DNA of 64,000 bases from Humulus lupulus (Eukaryota; Streptophyta; Magnoliopsida; Rosales; Cannabaceae). Both the position numbers and the translations under genes were made by a program. The first letter of the stretch is position 1. Every line of letters begins with the position of its first letter. Of this stretch, positions 11,151 to 24,125 are shown one piece after another. The DNA is taken from assembly GCF_963169125.1 (NCBI RefSeq), contig NC_084795.1, positions 257,233,042-257,297,041 on the forward strand, read 5' to 3'. The notes under the pieces are model-generated. The model had not been told where the DNA came from, ran no database searches, and was given only the letters and a program-made list of their open reading frames with translations.

Positions 11151-12055
11151 TTGAGCGTGGCAAGATCAGACACATGCTGTGTTTGAAGTTCTTGTTTGGC
11201 CCACTGTTTCAGTCCCTCGAGGAAGCAGAAGAGCCTGTCTACTTCGGACATGTCCTTTATATCGAGCATCAGTCCCGAAAATCTCTTCACATATTCTCAG
11301 ACTGTCCCGACTTGTTTGAGCTCTCTCAACTGGCGACGAGATATGTAAGCGACATTTTCTGGCAGAAATTGCGTCTTTAATTCTCTCTTCAGGTCTGCCC
11401 AAGATGTGATGGTGCACCTGCCATTCTCTATGTCATCATACTTGGTCCTCCACCACACCTTGGCATCCCCAGACAAATACATGGTAGACATGGCGACCTT
11501 TCCGTCTTCCGAATCGGCCCGCACGACTCTAAAATAATGTTCCATGTCGAAGAGGAAATTCTCCAAATCCTTTGTGTCTTTGGCCCCGTTATAGGGCCTC
11601 GGCTCAGGTACTTTAGCTCGGCCATAATCCATACCTATCGGCCCTGTTGCAGGGGCATTCCCAACCGCTCGCATGGTCAGGTTTACCTTGGCAGTTAGCT
11701 CAGCCATTTCTTCTCTGAGCATGCCAATTGCCTCCCTGCAGTCTTCCGTAGTGTCATTTATGGAAACTTCTTGTTCCTTCAGCATGCGCTCCACTGCCGC
11801 GATGCGCTCTTCTCACCGAGGGGAAACAGAAGTACCTGTTGGAGTGTTTCTTTTCTGCAACACGATTATTCTGGATAGGAGAACATCATTTTCCTTTTCC
11901 AGCGCAGCTATGCGATTGTTTGCATCAGACAATCCTGAGTTATGACTTGCAGAGGAAAGATCCCTGACCTTTTCGTCCAGGCCATCTAGTTCCCCCAACT
12001 GCTTCTCAAGAGCTTTGATCCTCTGAGTGTTGCTCACCATAGTGTGTTTTGCCAA
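11151..12055 (-). pseudogene. Gag (coiled coil plus retrotrans_gag domain)
   Basis: Begins MAKHTMVSNTQRIKALEKQL at 12055. Heptad-like leucines (KALEKQLGELDGLDEKV; IAALEKENDVLL) suggest an N-terminal coiled coil. A TGA at 11813-11815 interrupts the frame. The gag core follows: PRPYNGAKDTKDLENFLFDM, STMYLSGDAKVWWRTKYDD and LKRELKTQFLPEN. A second stop (11297-11299) and the frameshift near 11150 break the C-terminus. Gag would form the particle that packages element RNA. Confidence 0.88.
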
Positions 12056-12069
12056 GATCTTTCTAACTT

Positions 12070-12082
12070 GGCTCTGATACCA
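12070..12082 (-). promoter_or_regulatory. tRNA-iMet primer binding site of the chromovirus
   Basis: On the minus strand TGGTATCAGAGCC lies two nucleotides after the LTR end at 12085. It is a perfect plant initiator-Met primer site. Confidence 0.92.
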
Positions 12083-12084
12083 AC

Positions 12085-12698
12085 TGTCACGGGCCGGATA
12101 TTTGGGTACTCCAACTAGACGGAACGTGCGACACTTGCAGACTCTTCAAGCTAGCAAGTCAGCCTACAACACACACCTACAGGCAAACAAACTCAGCGGT
12201 TAGCCACATACACATCTCGGACATGCAACAGGCAATAACGAAGTATGAGCAAGCACAAAGCAAGTCATTCCTAGGAACGTCCACACAACACAAAGCACAA
12301 AACAAGGCAAGTGGCACGCAATGGCCCAACGAAGATAACAAACAAGTAACACATAAACAACAAGGAAGCACACAGGGGAAAGTATGGATAAATGATGTTT
12401 TATTAATATATAGCCTTGATAGGGCAAGGGAGTACACAACTTTGGCCCCTATCTGCTGATGGCCATGGTGCTTCCCTAAGTCACTAGGTCACCTCCCCCT
12501 AAGGAGCCTTCTAGGGAAATAAAGTCTTCCCAGGAACATATATGATTTTTGCTGGGAGACATATGCAATATTACAAAACTGCCACTACCCTATCCCATGA
12601 GGTTGCTTGGTGCAAGACTTGACTAATGATCAAGCACCAATGCATGCTCACTTACAAAATGGCCCCATGTGGGTGTGCCAAAGGGGCAGCACGCCACA
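12085..12698 (-). repeat. 5' LTR of the chromovirus
   Basis: 614 bp, same ends as the copy at 6775-7389. By eye about 16 substitutions and one single-base indel separate the two, or roughly 2.6% divergence. Confidence 0.93.
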
Positions 12699-14194
12699 CA
12701 TGGCATAGTCTGTGAACTGTGTCATGCGTGACCCACTATTCCCTTTTCAGGGATTTTCTATTTTTCTTTTATTTAATTATTTAATTAAAATCAATCTCTC
12801 ACAAAATAAAGTATATATCTTTTTAAGGAAAAATGTGACAACTATATTTCAAAATTAAAATTTTAAATTCAAAATTCAAAATTAAAATTGATGATCATCA
12901 TCTTTTAAAATTAAATAAATAAAAAACTATTTTTGACTTACCAATTTTATTTTTTCCCACTCAAATAAAATAGTTAATTTCAAAAATTAATTTATTCATT
13001 TATATATATGAAATTCGAAATTTACATATTTAAATTAATAAATATATTTTTTGAAAATTAATAATTAATTCCAAACTAATTATTCAACATCAATTATCAT
13101 ATAATTGCATACTTGACCCGAAGAATAAAATTCTTCTAAAATTCCCAAATTATAGTTATACCTTTGTATTAACTCTAACCTTAATATGATGTTGATAGAG
13201 GCACCCTGGGGACCCATAGACCTATAATATCAAGCTCCAATAAATATTACATTATTAATCAAAGCTCATTGATTAAATAATCATATTTATTATCCTCATG
13301 ATTATTCCACTATAAATATGAGATTGAACTTTTGATAATTACAAACATATATTTACTGAGTACTTTATTAAAGAATAAAGTATCCATTGATATAACCATT
13401 ACATACAATGTTAATCCTTTATTAATGGTTCATAATTAAAAGGGAATAAAGTTACCGTTTTACCCTTTTAGCTATGTCTTGTTCCTAGTGTACCATTGAC
13501 TTTACTAGTGAAGGTTGTATCACAATAAGTTTGCGACGTGATCGCTCATAACCTTTTCAGTTCCAAAAGTTAACCCAATAGGGAATCATTATTCAATCTA
13601 TAAGAAGGTATAAATTCCATATTTGTTAAACTACATCCCAAGCCATATATATCATTGAGTCCCCAAAATAATTGTTCTTAGCTTGATCATTCTGACAAAC
13701 CTTAACGCATGAATCAAAGGATCAGATGACATATATAGGAGTTCATAGCAACCTCAAGATTAAGATCATCGTTTGATGTGTTTGATTAATATTATGAAAC
13801 GTGTTTAAACAAGTATTAACAAATCACATATGGTCCAGTTCTACATACTCTCTGCATGCAAAGTACCTCCACTAAAGTGTCCTACTACACTAGTAACCTG
13901 GATCTAGGTCACATGTATTCATAATACTAGTGGATCGTACTAGCAGTAATTAATCTAAAGAATCCATAACTTTATTTTACTACGAATTGTTTTAAGTTTA
14001 TTATCTTAATCTCGATCATCTCATACCAATATGAGATTAAGACAACATAGATAAACTTTGGAATTTTCTGACATTTATTTAATATTATCAATATAATATT
14101 GGACATAGTCTATATATATAATAATTCAATTCAATTATTTATTTCATTTAAAACATTTGTCAACTACAATTGCTTTAGGGCACTATTCCCAATA

Positions 14195-15157
14195 AGAACA
14201 TCAGAGGCTAATGCTCTGACCAGAGATGCCACCCCTCCACCGTCCAAGGAAAATATTCCTTTGCAATCTCCTCCTCCTCCTCAAGAATCAGTATCTGACC
14301 AGACTGACGTCTCCACTGTTGCTAAGATGTTGAACAACACTACCAACTCAACCATCGACAAGCTCAACAAAGTAGTAAGACACCATCTGAGCAAACAGGT
14401 GTTTGCCGCTCTTCCTACTCTCAGGCCCGACCAGGTTCTTGGTCGATGTTTTAATGAGTTCCTCAGTGTAAGTATCCTAGTCAATTTTCATTGGTATCGA
14501 ATTTTTCACACATATAGTCTTCATTTTAATCTCCTGCTTTGATATTTCTCTGATCGTAGGCTTTGCTGACCTTCAACAATTGGTGGAGACATGTTGAAGA
14601 AGTACACAAAAACTTGCTACGGAGCAAAAATAATGGGCCACTGAGAAGAAAATTGTGCTTGATACGATCAAATCTATGACAAAGGAGTTGAAGCAGACGA
14701 AGGAGGAGTTGAAGCAGACGAAGGAGGAGTTGAAGAAGTCAAGGGAGGACTTGGTCAAGGAAAACGAGTCGGTGGACAAATATAAAAGCTTGCCAAGGAC
14801 AACCACGATGTGACAGTGAAGTTGGAGAAGGTCTAATTGATAGTACAAAAGAGTCAAGCATCCTTGGGAAGAAAGTAGAAATGCTCGAGCAGACCAATCA
14901 GAGCAACTTGCAGCGGTTTGAGGGAACAATGTTTAATTGCTTCTATATGTTTTGGAAGTGTAATCAAAATGCCAACTTTGATTATCTTCCTGGGTAGGTA
15001 AAGCAAGAGGAGCTCGAGAAGTGTGCTGCTCACCTAGCTGAGGAGAACAATCCCTCCTGCTTTTCTAGATATCTCCCTAGCCACTGGAATTGATGGAGTG
15101 GATGATGCCGACACTACCGCTGACTAGCAGGACCAACAAACCCCACCTGTTCAATGA
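14195..15157 (+). pseudogene. Tat-lineage extra ORF, C-terminal part
   Basis: Continuation of the gene cut at 6063. The first exon carries a Pro/Ser-rich linker (PPPSKENIPLQSPPPPQE) and then a conserved region ending FAALPTLRPDQVLGRCFNEF. A GT-AG intron spans 14468-14559. The next exon encodes a Lys/Glu-rich coiled coil in which KQTKEEL is repeated (14690-14735), followed by a NCFYMFWKCN motif and, after small breaks near 14610 and 14800, KQEELEKCAAHLAEEN. A stop at about 15155 closes it. The order of Transposase_28 domain, linker and coiled coil matches the extra ORFs of Tat elements. Several frame breaks show it is dead. Confidence 0.72.
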
Positions 15158-15859
15158 TTTACACTTGTAATAACTTAAGTTTTTTTTTTCTTTTGTAACA
15201 CCCGAACAACTTGTTCATGGTGTTGAGGCAATACACTTCCTAAGGCAGTTCCTCTTTTAATTTACTAATTACATCCAAGCAGTACTACTCGTGGTGTAAA
15301 GGCATTATGTTTAGTATTATAATGTTTTTAAAATTATAACACATGCTCGTATGATCGGACCTAGCACAATACTTTATATTTTCTAAAAATGTTAAAAGTT
15401 TCAAAAAAATATTCCAAGTGTTTTTGTATGCTTTCCCTTATTTTGTTCATGTGTTTACATATTTTCATATGATTTTCTTAGACTTTGTACCTTATGTGCC
15501 CCCCAAGTGATCGACCGTACCTGATCCTTTTATAACACCTTTAGTTGCTCGATCACTTTCCATAGACCGTACTCATTCAAACATAATTGCTTGTATAACT
15601 TGTAAAAATTATAAATATAGCAAAACAACACATTAAAGAGGAAATACTTGTATAAAAATACAATAGTTGGCAAGAATAATTGGTTGCGCACAGTTCCTTT
15701 TATTTCTCGTAAAAATTTGACAAAATTCATGTCTGTATGAGTGACCATAATGGTCTTACACTTATAAGAGACCAGCCAAAAATATGGCTAGCCCTTGTTC
15801 AAAACTTGTAAATAAAAATTTTAAATACAAGCTACCCCTTGAAAAAGTGATGTTTATTA
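15158..15859. other. Spacer between convergent Tat genes
   Basis: AT-rich DNA between the plus-strand extra ORF and the minus-strand pol. It would hold the 3' ends of both transcripts. I see no conserved frame; the 72-codon minus frame at 15530-15748 has no recognisable motif. Confidence 0.5.
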
Positions 15860-17388
15860 ATAGTACTTGTGTAGGTGTTCTCCATTCCAATAGCGATGAA
15901 TGAGATCTCCGTTTAATCGAGCAAGTTTATATGTTCCTGATTGGAAAATTTCTTGAACTTTATAAGGGTCTCCCCAATTTGGTCCAAGGAATCCAACAAC
16001 CTGGTCACGAGTGTTGAAAAAAGCTCGTCGAAGTATTAAGTCACTGACAACAAACTTCCTCTTGCATACTTAAAAGTTGAAATATCGAGCGACTTTCTAC
16101 TGGTGAGTTGCTACTCATAGTTGGGCTCGTTCTCGGTGTTCTTCAATCAAGTCTAATGATTCTGCCAGCAATTGGTGGTTTGTATTATGGTCATATGTTA
16201 GCCTCCTATGCGATGGTAGATCTAACTCAACTGGTAGCATGGCCTCATACCCATATGCTAGAGAGAATGGTGTATGGCCAGTAGCTGTTCGATGTGTTGT
16301 TCTATACGAGCCAAGTACTTCGGGTAATTCTTCTGGCCAAGCTCCTTTTTCTTGTTTGAGTCTTTTCTTTAAGGTATCCTTTAGTGTCTTATTTACAACC
16401 TTGACTTGTCTGTTTGCTTGTGGATGAGCAACTGAAGAGAAGCTTTTTGTAATTCCATGTCGTTTGCAGAAGCAGAGAAGAGGTCGCTATCAAATTGTGT
16501 CGTTGTCTGACACTATCTTCTTAGGTAATCCATAGTGACAAATGATGTTTTTAACCATGAAGTCAAGAACTTTCTTCGATGTAGTGGCTGCAAGTAGTTC
16601 AACTTCTATGCATTTAGTGAAGCAGTCGACAACTGCACATTTTACACCACCCTTTCTTGTTGGTAAAACCCTGGTCAGATCTATTCCCCAAACAGCAAAT
16701 GGCCAAGGGCTTTGCATCTGTTTTAACTCATTAGAAGCTACTCAAGTTATCTTGGAGAATCGTTGGCACTTGTCACATTTACGTACATGCTCCATTGCAT
16801 CCTTGTTTATAGTTAGCCAAAAATACCCTTGTTGTAAAACTTTTTTGGAAAGACTTTGCCCACCAACGTGATCACCACAGAACCCTTCGTGTACTTCTTG
16901 CAAAAGTTCTTTGGCTTTTTCATTGGTGACAAACTGTAACAATGGTAGCGAATACCCAGATCGGTATAGGGTTCCATCAGCTAATATAAACCAAGTAGAT
17001 TGCCTCTGAAGTCTTCTTGAACTGTTTCAATCAGTAGGCAATATCCTTTGTTTGAGGTATTGTATGATTGGAGTCATCCAAGTATCAATGAAGTTAATAA
17101 CCATGGTAGAGTCTTTTTCTTGTAAACTAGGAGCTGCTAGATGTTCAACCAAAACAATGTTTAGCATATCAGCCTCCCTTACACTAGCTAATTTCTCCAA
17201 GGCATCCACATTTGAGTTCTGGTTGTGAGGTACTTGTTGTAAAGTATACTTACTGAACTTTTCCAACAAGTCTTTACCTTTGTTTAGATAGGAGACCATC
17301 TTCAATCCTCTGACCTACTATTCTTCTAGTATTTGATTCACCACCAATTGTGAATCACTGTAGATTTCAAGCGATCAGACATTGACAT
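15860..17388 (-). pseudogene. Tat-lineage RNase H end and integrase
   Basis: The minus strand carries the end of RNase H and the spacer (YTLQQVPHNQNSNVDALEKL), an HHCC zinc-binding domain (EVHEGFCGDHVGG, CDKCQRFSK) and a catalytic core with PWPFAVWGIDL and HYGLPKKIVSDND. It ends in an integrase C-terminus read over several breaks (YFDELFSTLVTRLLDSL, then IGMENTYTS). Stops separate nearly every block. The style is that of Tat/Retand integrases. The upstream RT, protease and gag are missing because a Tekay LTR starts at 17389 and the sequence beyond that element was later lost. Confidence 0.85.
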
Positions 17389-19718
17389 TGTAACACCCTG
17401 GATAACCAAGACCATTACACTGTGTGTTTAAAATAGTGCTTAACTCGCTAAGCAAGTCATTTGAACATAAATGTGTAATTAAAGACTAAGTCATGGTCAA
17501 GTATTAAAAGATTTGGTCAAAAAAATTGTTATTTTTCATTAAAATATTAAGTTTATACATGGGATCCCAAAATTAGTTTACAGACTTGTAAAAGACAAAT
17601 AGAATACAACTTAGTCGTCCTAAGCGATAAAACATGGTTTAACCCTAGTTCCTCCCAAGCTATCCTGAACGTGGCGATCGAGCAGGCTGCATATGTACAC
17701 ACCGCCCCTGAAGCTCTCCAACTCATGGCTGGTCCAACTATCCTTTTACCTCACCTGCACCCGTAGCACCCGTGAGCCACGGCTCAACAAGAAAACTTAA
17801 ACCAACATGCATAACTAGGCAACAATATAAACGTAGTAAACATAAATCATCAGATTCAATTAACAATAAGACATAAGTAACCAATCAATAGTAATATTCA
17901 ACCTAGTCCAATACGTAAACCAAACTCATCAACCAATAGAAATGATTAAGTGTGAACCACACTTCTATTTATGGTATAATATCCAGGCCCGACGCCCTTA
18001 GGCCGAGTCCCCTGGTCTCTTGGCTGACCTCAACACCCTTAAGCCAAGTTGCGTTCCGCATGCTTGCTATCGGCCCCTGTCACCCTTAGGTTGGCCTGCA
18101 AACATATAAATGACAAATACACAATGCACAACACGTAATCAATGGTAGTGTGTACAAGCATACCTGTCTATTCATCCTCAGATACAGACATATTCATAAC
18201 ATATTCATTAGCAGAGGTTTAAGCCTCATTCACAACCCGGGTGTAGTTTTCTTACCTCAGGTTTCGAGTAGCTAGCGTATGGTAGCCCCGAGCACGATCC
18301 CTAATCCTGAACCCCTTGCGGTAAAACCTAGCCACAATGTGATAGTGGATAACCACTAAAATCCTAAACAAATTAAAAGCTTTGGAATAAAATACGAGCC
18401 TTAGGGACCTCAATTTCTACTAAACTGAGTAGTAGAAATCGTCCCAAGCGCATAGGTTTAGATCCTCGAGCCAAAAAGGCTAATTTGGCTAAGGCTACCT
18501 AGGCGGGCCGTGACTTGGCCCTAAGGGTCGCGGCACACCCCCAAGACAGAGGCGCTAGCCCCAACCCTTACAGGCATGCAGGTCGCGATCTGGCCCTAAG
18601 GGCCGCGGCGCGCCTATGAGACAGAAAGCCCACCAGGCTTCTGGGGCCACGAGGGCCGCAGCGCCCATGAACAAGGTCGCGGCGAGCCTCCGCGAACCCA
18701 GAAAACCTAGCTTCTTTCTATGTTTTCTCTGAGCTAAACCCTCCAAAATTCATCCTAGACCTAACCTAAAACTAGAATTAAGCCCCTCAAACATTCCAAA
18801 ACACCATAAAAAACATAACCACACTAATAGCTAAGGCAAAACTCCATCACAACCCAAAATCCAAACCTAGAGTTAGAACTTAAGAATACCAGAACCAAGC
18901 TTAGAATTTAATAAGAACAGAGAAATTCACTTACCCCTACTGCAGATTATGACCCTGAGTTAATCCTTCAGTGATCCTAGCTTCAATATTACAGTCCCCA
19001 AGCTTCAATTCTTCAGCCTTTTCTTCAACAATTCTCCTAAGCCTTCAAATCACCCAAAGGTGGAGAGAGAGAGACAAGAACTTGAGAGAGAGGGATAGGG
19101 ACTTCTGATACATTCGAACATACTCTAGAGGATTAAACCATCCATATCCTATATCACAAAGACCAAAATGCCCCTATAATAAATCAGTCCCTTTTGTTGC
19201 CCATAAGGGCAAAGTGGTCATTTGCCCCATTTCCCGCTAATTGCTCGAGTCATCCTACAAATTCCCAATTAATCTCGTCATGCCTAACTAACTACCAATT
19301 ACTTACCCATTACTCGATAAATCCCAAACATACATTAAACTTCCTAAAATACCCCTAGGCTCACCCCGAGCCAAGTATTAAACCCTGCTGTGACTATTCC
19401 GCTTATCCGATCACTAGGATCACCTCAAGCCATAAACCGTGAATATATCCACACAATAATGTGGTATTAGTCATTTAACACATTTAATAGCATTTATGCC
19501 CGCAGCGGGCCAGTATTACACATATACCCTTATTATCAAGAATGGGCCCACATGCATTTTTTATATAGATAAACATGCATTTAAATTCATATTATCGTAT
19601 AGATCATGTATGCCACATAGTCACACATTTAACCAATTAATCATAGATTCATCCAATTATGCCCTCCCGACACGCTAATCAAGGAACTAAACCTTATTAC
19701 CATTTTTGGGACGTCACT
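17389..19718 (-). repeat. 3' LTR of element A
   Basis: Plus-strand left end TGTAACACCCTGGATAACC; the right end GGGACGTCACT is a mutated form of GGGACGTTACA. About 2.33 kb. Internally it carries three GC-rich segments with GCCGTGACTTGG and GGTCGCGGC-type arms (18504-18534, 18581-18612, 18643-18689). No coding region. Confidence 0.88.
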
Positions 19719-19735
19719 ACTATCCCCTCCTTATT
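19719..19735 (-). promoter_or_regulatory. Polypurine tract of element A
   Basis: The minus strand reads AATAAGGAGGGGATAG just before the LTR, preceded by ATTTCGAGGACGAAATTT, a conserved 3' signature in this group. The same arrangement occurs in element B at 34251-34283. Confidence 0.8.
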
Positions 19736-21627
19736 GAAATTTCGTCCTCGAAATTTATTCAAACACCTCGGGATACAAATCCCATAAATCTGACTATAAC
19801 TTCAACGTATAGTTCTTTACCTCAATAGAGCTATAGTCTTATTCTATAAGACCTTATCTTATTTATCATAATTCTATTAGCTTCTCCTTGCGCAATAACT
19901 CCCATTGAAATTTTAGGGTCTCCTCGCCCCATCAACGGTAATATTTTACACTTCTTTCCTTGACATTGGCACTTGTAACACCTTATGAGCCACCACCCAT
20001 ACTAAGGTAAGGCTAGTCGGTAGGGCCCTGGCCTAGTCCTTGGTAAGATCTCAAAAGTCTCAATAAATTGGGAGTCAAAACTCCTCTATCTTTCCCAAAG
20101 TATCTTATCTTTTCTAGTTCACAGCACTCGGAGAAATACAGTCTCCCATCCTGGAACTCCGTGTTCCCATACCTTGAATTTGTGAACTCTTATGTCCTTT
20201 CAGATAGGTAGACACTTCTGCCCTAACAATCCTAATAACTTCATTGGTTCCCCCAAACCAATTCTAAACCACAATATTCTCTGTCTTTCATTTCATTACT
20301 TAGAACAAGTACTTCTCGCTCCCTATCTCACTATATCTTATTCAGAGTCACCTTAGCCATTGACCGACATTCCCCATTATGACTATTCAATCAAGGGACC
20401 GTACTAATCTCAATGCCCCAAACACTTGCACATTCGCAGTACAATTCTTAAAGTCTGAATCATTCCTTCAGATTGTCAGTCTATCTGAAGGTAACTAATA
20501 ATTCAAAGTCCCAATCTTATACTTATTGCCCTCTACAACCTTTTTCCAAAACTGGGGAAGTAGAGGGTCTCAGTCTGACACCATCGACTTTGGTGTCCCA
20601 CGGAGACGTACAGTCTCCCTTCGCCCATATGCATTATTGTGATACCCATTCACACGAACCAAGGTGTGTAAACTCAATCTATTGAGTTGCAACTTTTCAT
20701 ATCCAATTATCTTACTTGCAGTCTAATGTAGTCCACCCTTACAGTCCACCACTATACCCTTTTGCCTTCCAATACACAAATTTTTCTCCCAACATCCCTT
20801 CAAATTCCCGAAAACAATATTCATAAGGAGGTAGTACAATATTTATCTAGAATCTCCACCTTAACACCAGGTTCCATTGAATCACTCATCCAATCTTCAT
20901 ATCCTAATCCATTCATACTAAAATAGTAGGATTCTTAACCATTCCCACAAAATATTCTCTTTGTATTTCATTGTTCATAGAGGTATATCTGCCAACTATC
21001 CACTACATGTTTTATACCAATCTTGGTTGCTACTTTGTTTGACTTTACTGAGATCCGTGGCATCTTATCCAACTGGCACAGATCTTTCCAACTCAGAATG
21101 TCAGCTTCCATGTAAATCTTCTCTATGCAATCAAAGATTTCCAATGTGAATCACCCATTAATTCCCACTAGGGCCTTAGTCTCATGATTGTTCCTATATG
21201 GGTGATAAAACACTTTAACTCTTAACGCTAATACACGCACTTCTATTCCATAGGTGCCGTCACCGCACCCTAACTATGGTTATCTGACATTACCATCAAC
21301 CTAACGTCCCGTATAAAACATTTGTGTTCTTATCCCTTCATCTATCATGAAGTACGAATAATCATTCCATTCAGTTTATACACAGGCGTACCCTAGTCTT
21401 TGACGCACCACCCTATAGTTAAATGTCTTAAGCAAGGATAGTATCCATCATGTTGTCCTCCTGTATCAGTCCACCGCATACACAATCTAATACCATAGTG
21501 TGCTAACTAATCCTTATTCTATCTTCTGAAAATCTGGTATGAAACTATTCATTCAGAAAAACTTTAGGTTCTTATGTTAGCTCAATCTTGGGTGTGTCTG
21601 TCTTTGAAGATGCTTCAAGTAGTAGCT
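19736..21627 (-). pseudogene. Eroded 3' half of Tekay pol (element A)
   Basis: This should hold RNase H to chromodomain. Only the very end is recognisable: minus-strand SDLWDLYPEVFE followed by a stop near 19765, the usual C-terminus of Tekay-type chromodomain proteins. The rest has stops in all frames and I could not align it by eye. Confidence 0.45.
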
Positions 21628-24125
21628 TGTAACACCCTCCTAATTCAGGATCGTTGCTCTGTGTACTTAAAATTGTGTCAGACCAGTTAATCAGGTCATT
21701 TGGCTTAAATCGTGTAACTAAGGTTAGTGACAAGGGTCAGGATTAAAAATTTTGGTCAAAGAACCATTGAATTTTATTTCAAAAGTGTTATACAGCATGG
21801 GATCCCAAAATATTACACACAACTGTTTAAAAGGGTAAAGACATAACAAAAAGTTACATCAGCCCGCCTAAGCGGCAAAATAGGGCTATAAGCCTAGTTT
21901 CTTTGAGATACCCCGGCCGTGATGGTTGAGCAACTGCATATGTACACGCCGCCACTGAAGCTCTCCAACTCATGGCTGGTCAAGCTTTCCCTTTCCCTTA
22001 CCTGCACCATAAAGCACCTGTGAGCCGAGGCTCAACAAAAAAACAGAATGTGCAACAATAGAGAATATAACTTTAAAATAACCATTCAATAAAATCAGCA
22101 ATTTCCACTCATAACCAATATCTTATAAATTCAATCGCATGATCATTGGATCAACCTGGGGCCGTCGCCCTATTCAGTTGGCTTTTAAGCCAACTCTCGG
22201 ACCTATGCCCTAGCTACGTGACCATAGAGTCACCTGGGGCTTTGCCCTTAGCTCTGTCCCACTAGCCATAGAGCTAGCCAAACCCTTGTGGTTCACCTTT
22301 GATCTTAGAGTCGATCAACATAATAGTACGTTGCAGGTTTAGGCCAATGCCTCTCGACCAGCGCACATTGCGCTATTGCCATCCTAGACTTATAAGTCAA
22401 GCCCTGATCCAAGATTACATACTTTACTTATAAGAAACATATATGGATAGGCACATCCCAACAATTAAGCACATATTAATGCTAATCATACAATTCCATT
22501 GAATAACCATACCCATGATACCAAACATAATCACATAAGGGGTCTCATGCCCTAATTATAGAATTCATGTAACGAATATAAGCACTTAAGCATTTATCAA
22601 CAAGCCTTTAGAACAATAGCCTAACATGATCAATTCAGGGGCCCAAGCCCTAACCATATTCAAATATGATAGACAGGCCAAGCCCTAATCACACACAACA
22701 CGTTCTGGGTGCAGTTTTCTTACCTTAGGTCCAAGTAAGCGTAAACGAGAACGACCCTTGAGCATGATCCCAGTTCCAAGCCCTTAGCGATACCCTAAGC
22801 CACAACCATAAAATAGTTAATATCGAGTGATCAAAGGCTTCTGGACCAAGTCCTAGCCTCCGGGGCCTCGGGTTCCACCAAACCGGGTAGTGGAAATAAT
22901 CCCGAGCCCTAAGGAAGAGTTTTATTTTGAAAACAAACTCCCAAGGAAAAACTTCCTACGCGGGCCGCGACTTGCCCCCCTATGGGTCATGGCACGCTCC
23001 CTTAACCAACCTCTATCTCCTCTCTGTCCAGAGGCACGGGCCGCGACTTGGCCTCTCAAGTCGCGGCGTGCCCCCTAGGCAGAGGCCTCCTATGGTGCAT
23101 GGCTCTGGCTGAGTCGCGACTTACCAAGAACAAAGTCGCTACTTGGCTCCACGAACCCAGAAAATCCTCCATTTCCAGCAGCCAAAACCCATCCAATCTA
23201 ACCCAAAATCATTTCAATAACATAATTTAACCATCACAACAGTACTAATATGTTCCCAGCAACAAAACCCACCAAAAATCTAGCTTAAAACTCATCAAAA
23301 CTACACCTTCAATCTTTGAAACTCACAAGCTCATAAACACTTAAAAACAAGCCAAGAAACACAGAATTCAATTGCTAGAATTCATAGTTCAAAGCTTACC
23401 TCTATTGAAGATGGATTCCAAAAACTACTACTAAATTAATCCTCAAGATTTTAGCTTCAATTCATGTAATCCTAGCCCAAAGATCCCTTGGTTCTTCAAG
23501 GACTTAGCTTGGAAAGCTTGAGAGAAAAAAGAGAGAGAAGGAGTCGGTTTAGGTAACAGCTTCTAGCATTTCTTTTTGTTTTATCTAACTTAACTAACTT
23601 ATGCTAATCCCAAGACTCGGGGTACCAAAAACGTCCCCGAGGGCAAAATGGTAAATTTCCCCAATATTCCCCCCTAAACGTTCTAACTTCAAATATATCT
23701 CCAATTATTTATTTTCATAACCCAATAACCCAAATAAATGTCTATTACCTAAAATACCCCTTGACTCGCCCCGAGTCAGGTATCGGGTCCCGTTGCGACT
23801 TTCTTGCTAACTTGCTCCCTAGGATCGCCTCGTGCCAATTAACCCAAAATAACGCACATAATAATGTGGTCTCTCACATATATCACATATATGCACATAA
23901 ATACACAATTATGCCCACAACAGCCAAATTACCAAAGTCGCCCTTCTAATAAGAAGCAGGCCCACATGCATATTTAGTACCCCTAAATATGAGCATTTAA
24001 TCATATTATCACATAATCCACATAATTACAATTAATATAACAATTAAACACATTATTCCATATATTGCCATCCTGGCCCCCTAATCAAGGCCCTAAGCCT
24101 TATTAGGTAATTTTGGGACGTTACA
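21628..24125 (-). mobile_element. Tekay-family solo LTR in element A
   Basis: TGTAACACCCTCC...GGGACGTTACA, 2498 bp, same family and orientation as the LTRs of A. The flanks TAGCT (21623-21627) and TAACT (24126-24130) form a target duplication with one mismatch. The GC-rich GCCGCGACTTG / AAGTCGCGGC segments lie at 22960-23130. No coding region inside. Confidence 0.87.

Larger units (their letters stand above)
6775..12698 (-). mobile_element. Full-length Ty3/gypsy chromovirus (Galadriel-like), inactive
   Basis: A complete element of about 5.9 kb: LTRs at 6775-7389 and 12085-12698, a perfect 5-bp target duplication CATGG (6770-6774 and 12699-12703), a polypurine tract beside the left LTR and a tRNA-iMet primer site beside the right LTR. 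The minus-strand order is gag, zinc knuckle, protease, RT, RNase H, integrase, chromodomain. The pol frame is continuous from 11150 to 7401 apart from at least seven point stops, and gag carries two more. One frameshift separates gag from pol. By eye the two LTRs differ at about 16 of 614 positions plus one single-base indel. Galadriel-like is my reading of the domain style; a chromovirus is certain. Confidence 0.93.
6064..14194 (-). mobile_element. Copia-like long LTR, split by a chromovirus
   Basis: The Transposase_28-like gene is cut at about 6063 and resumes at about 14195. Removing the chromovirus at 6775-12698 leaves roughly 2.2 kb of AT-rich, non-coding DNA. Its right end on the minus strand reads TATTGGGAATAGTGCCC, close to the TGTTGGGAATAGTGCC start of many copia LTRs. 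It shares segments such as CTCAACACATGAGA with the LTR at 1339-3195. The left boundary (6064-6085) is uncertain and no target duplication is visible. I read it as a solo LTR on the minus strand. Confidence 0.55.

Noticed and set aside
18555..18746. 63-codon minus frame in the GC-rich part of a Tekay LTR
   Set aside because: Open only because the segment is GC-rich; not kept in the equivalent part of the other LTRs.
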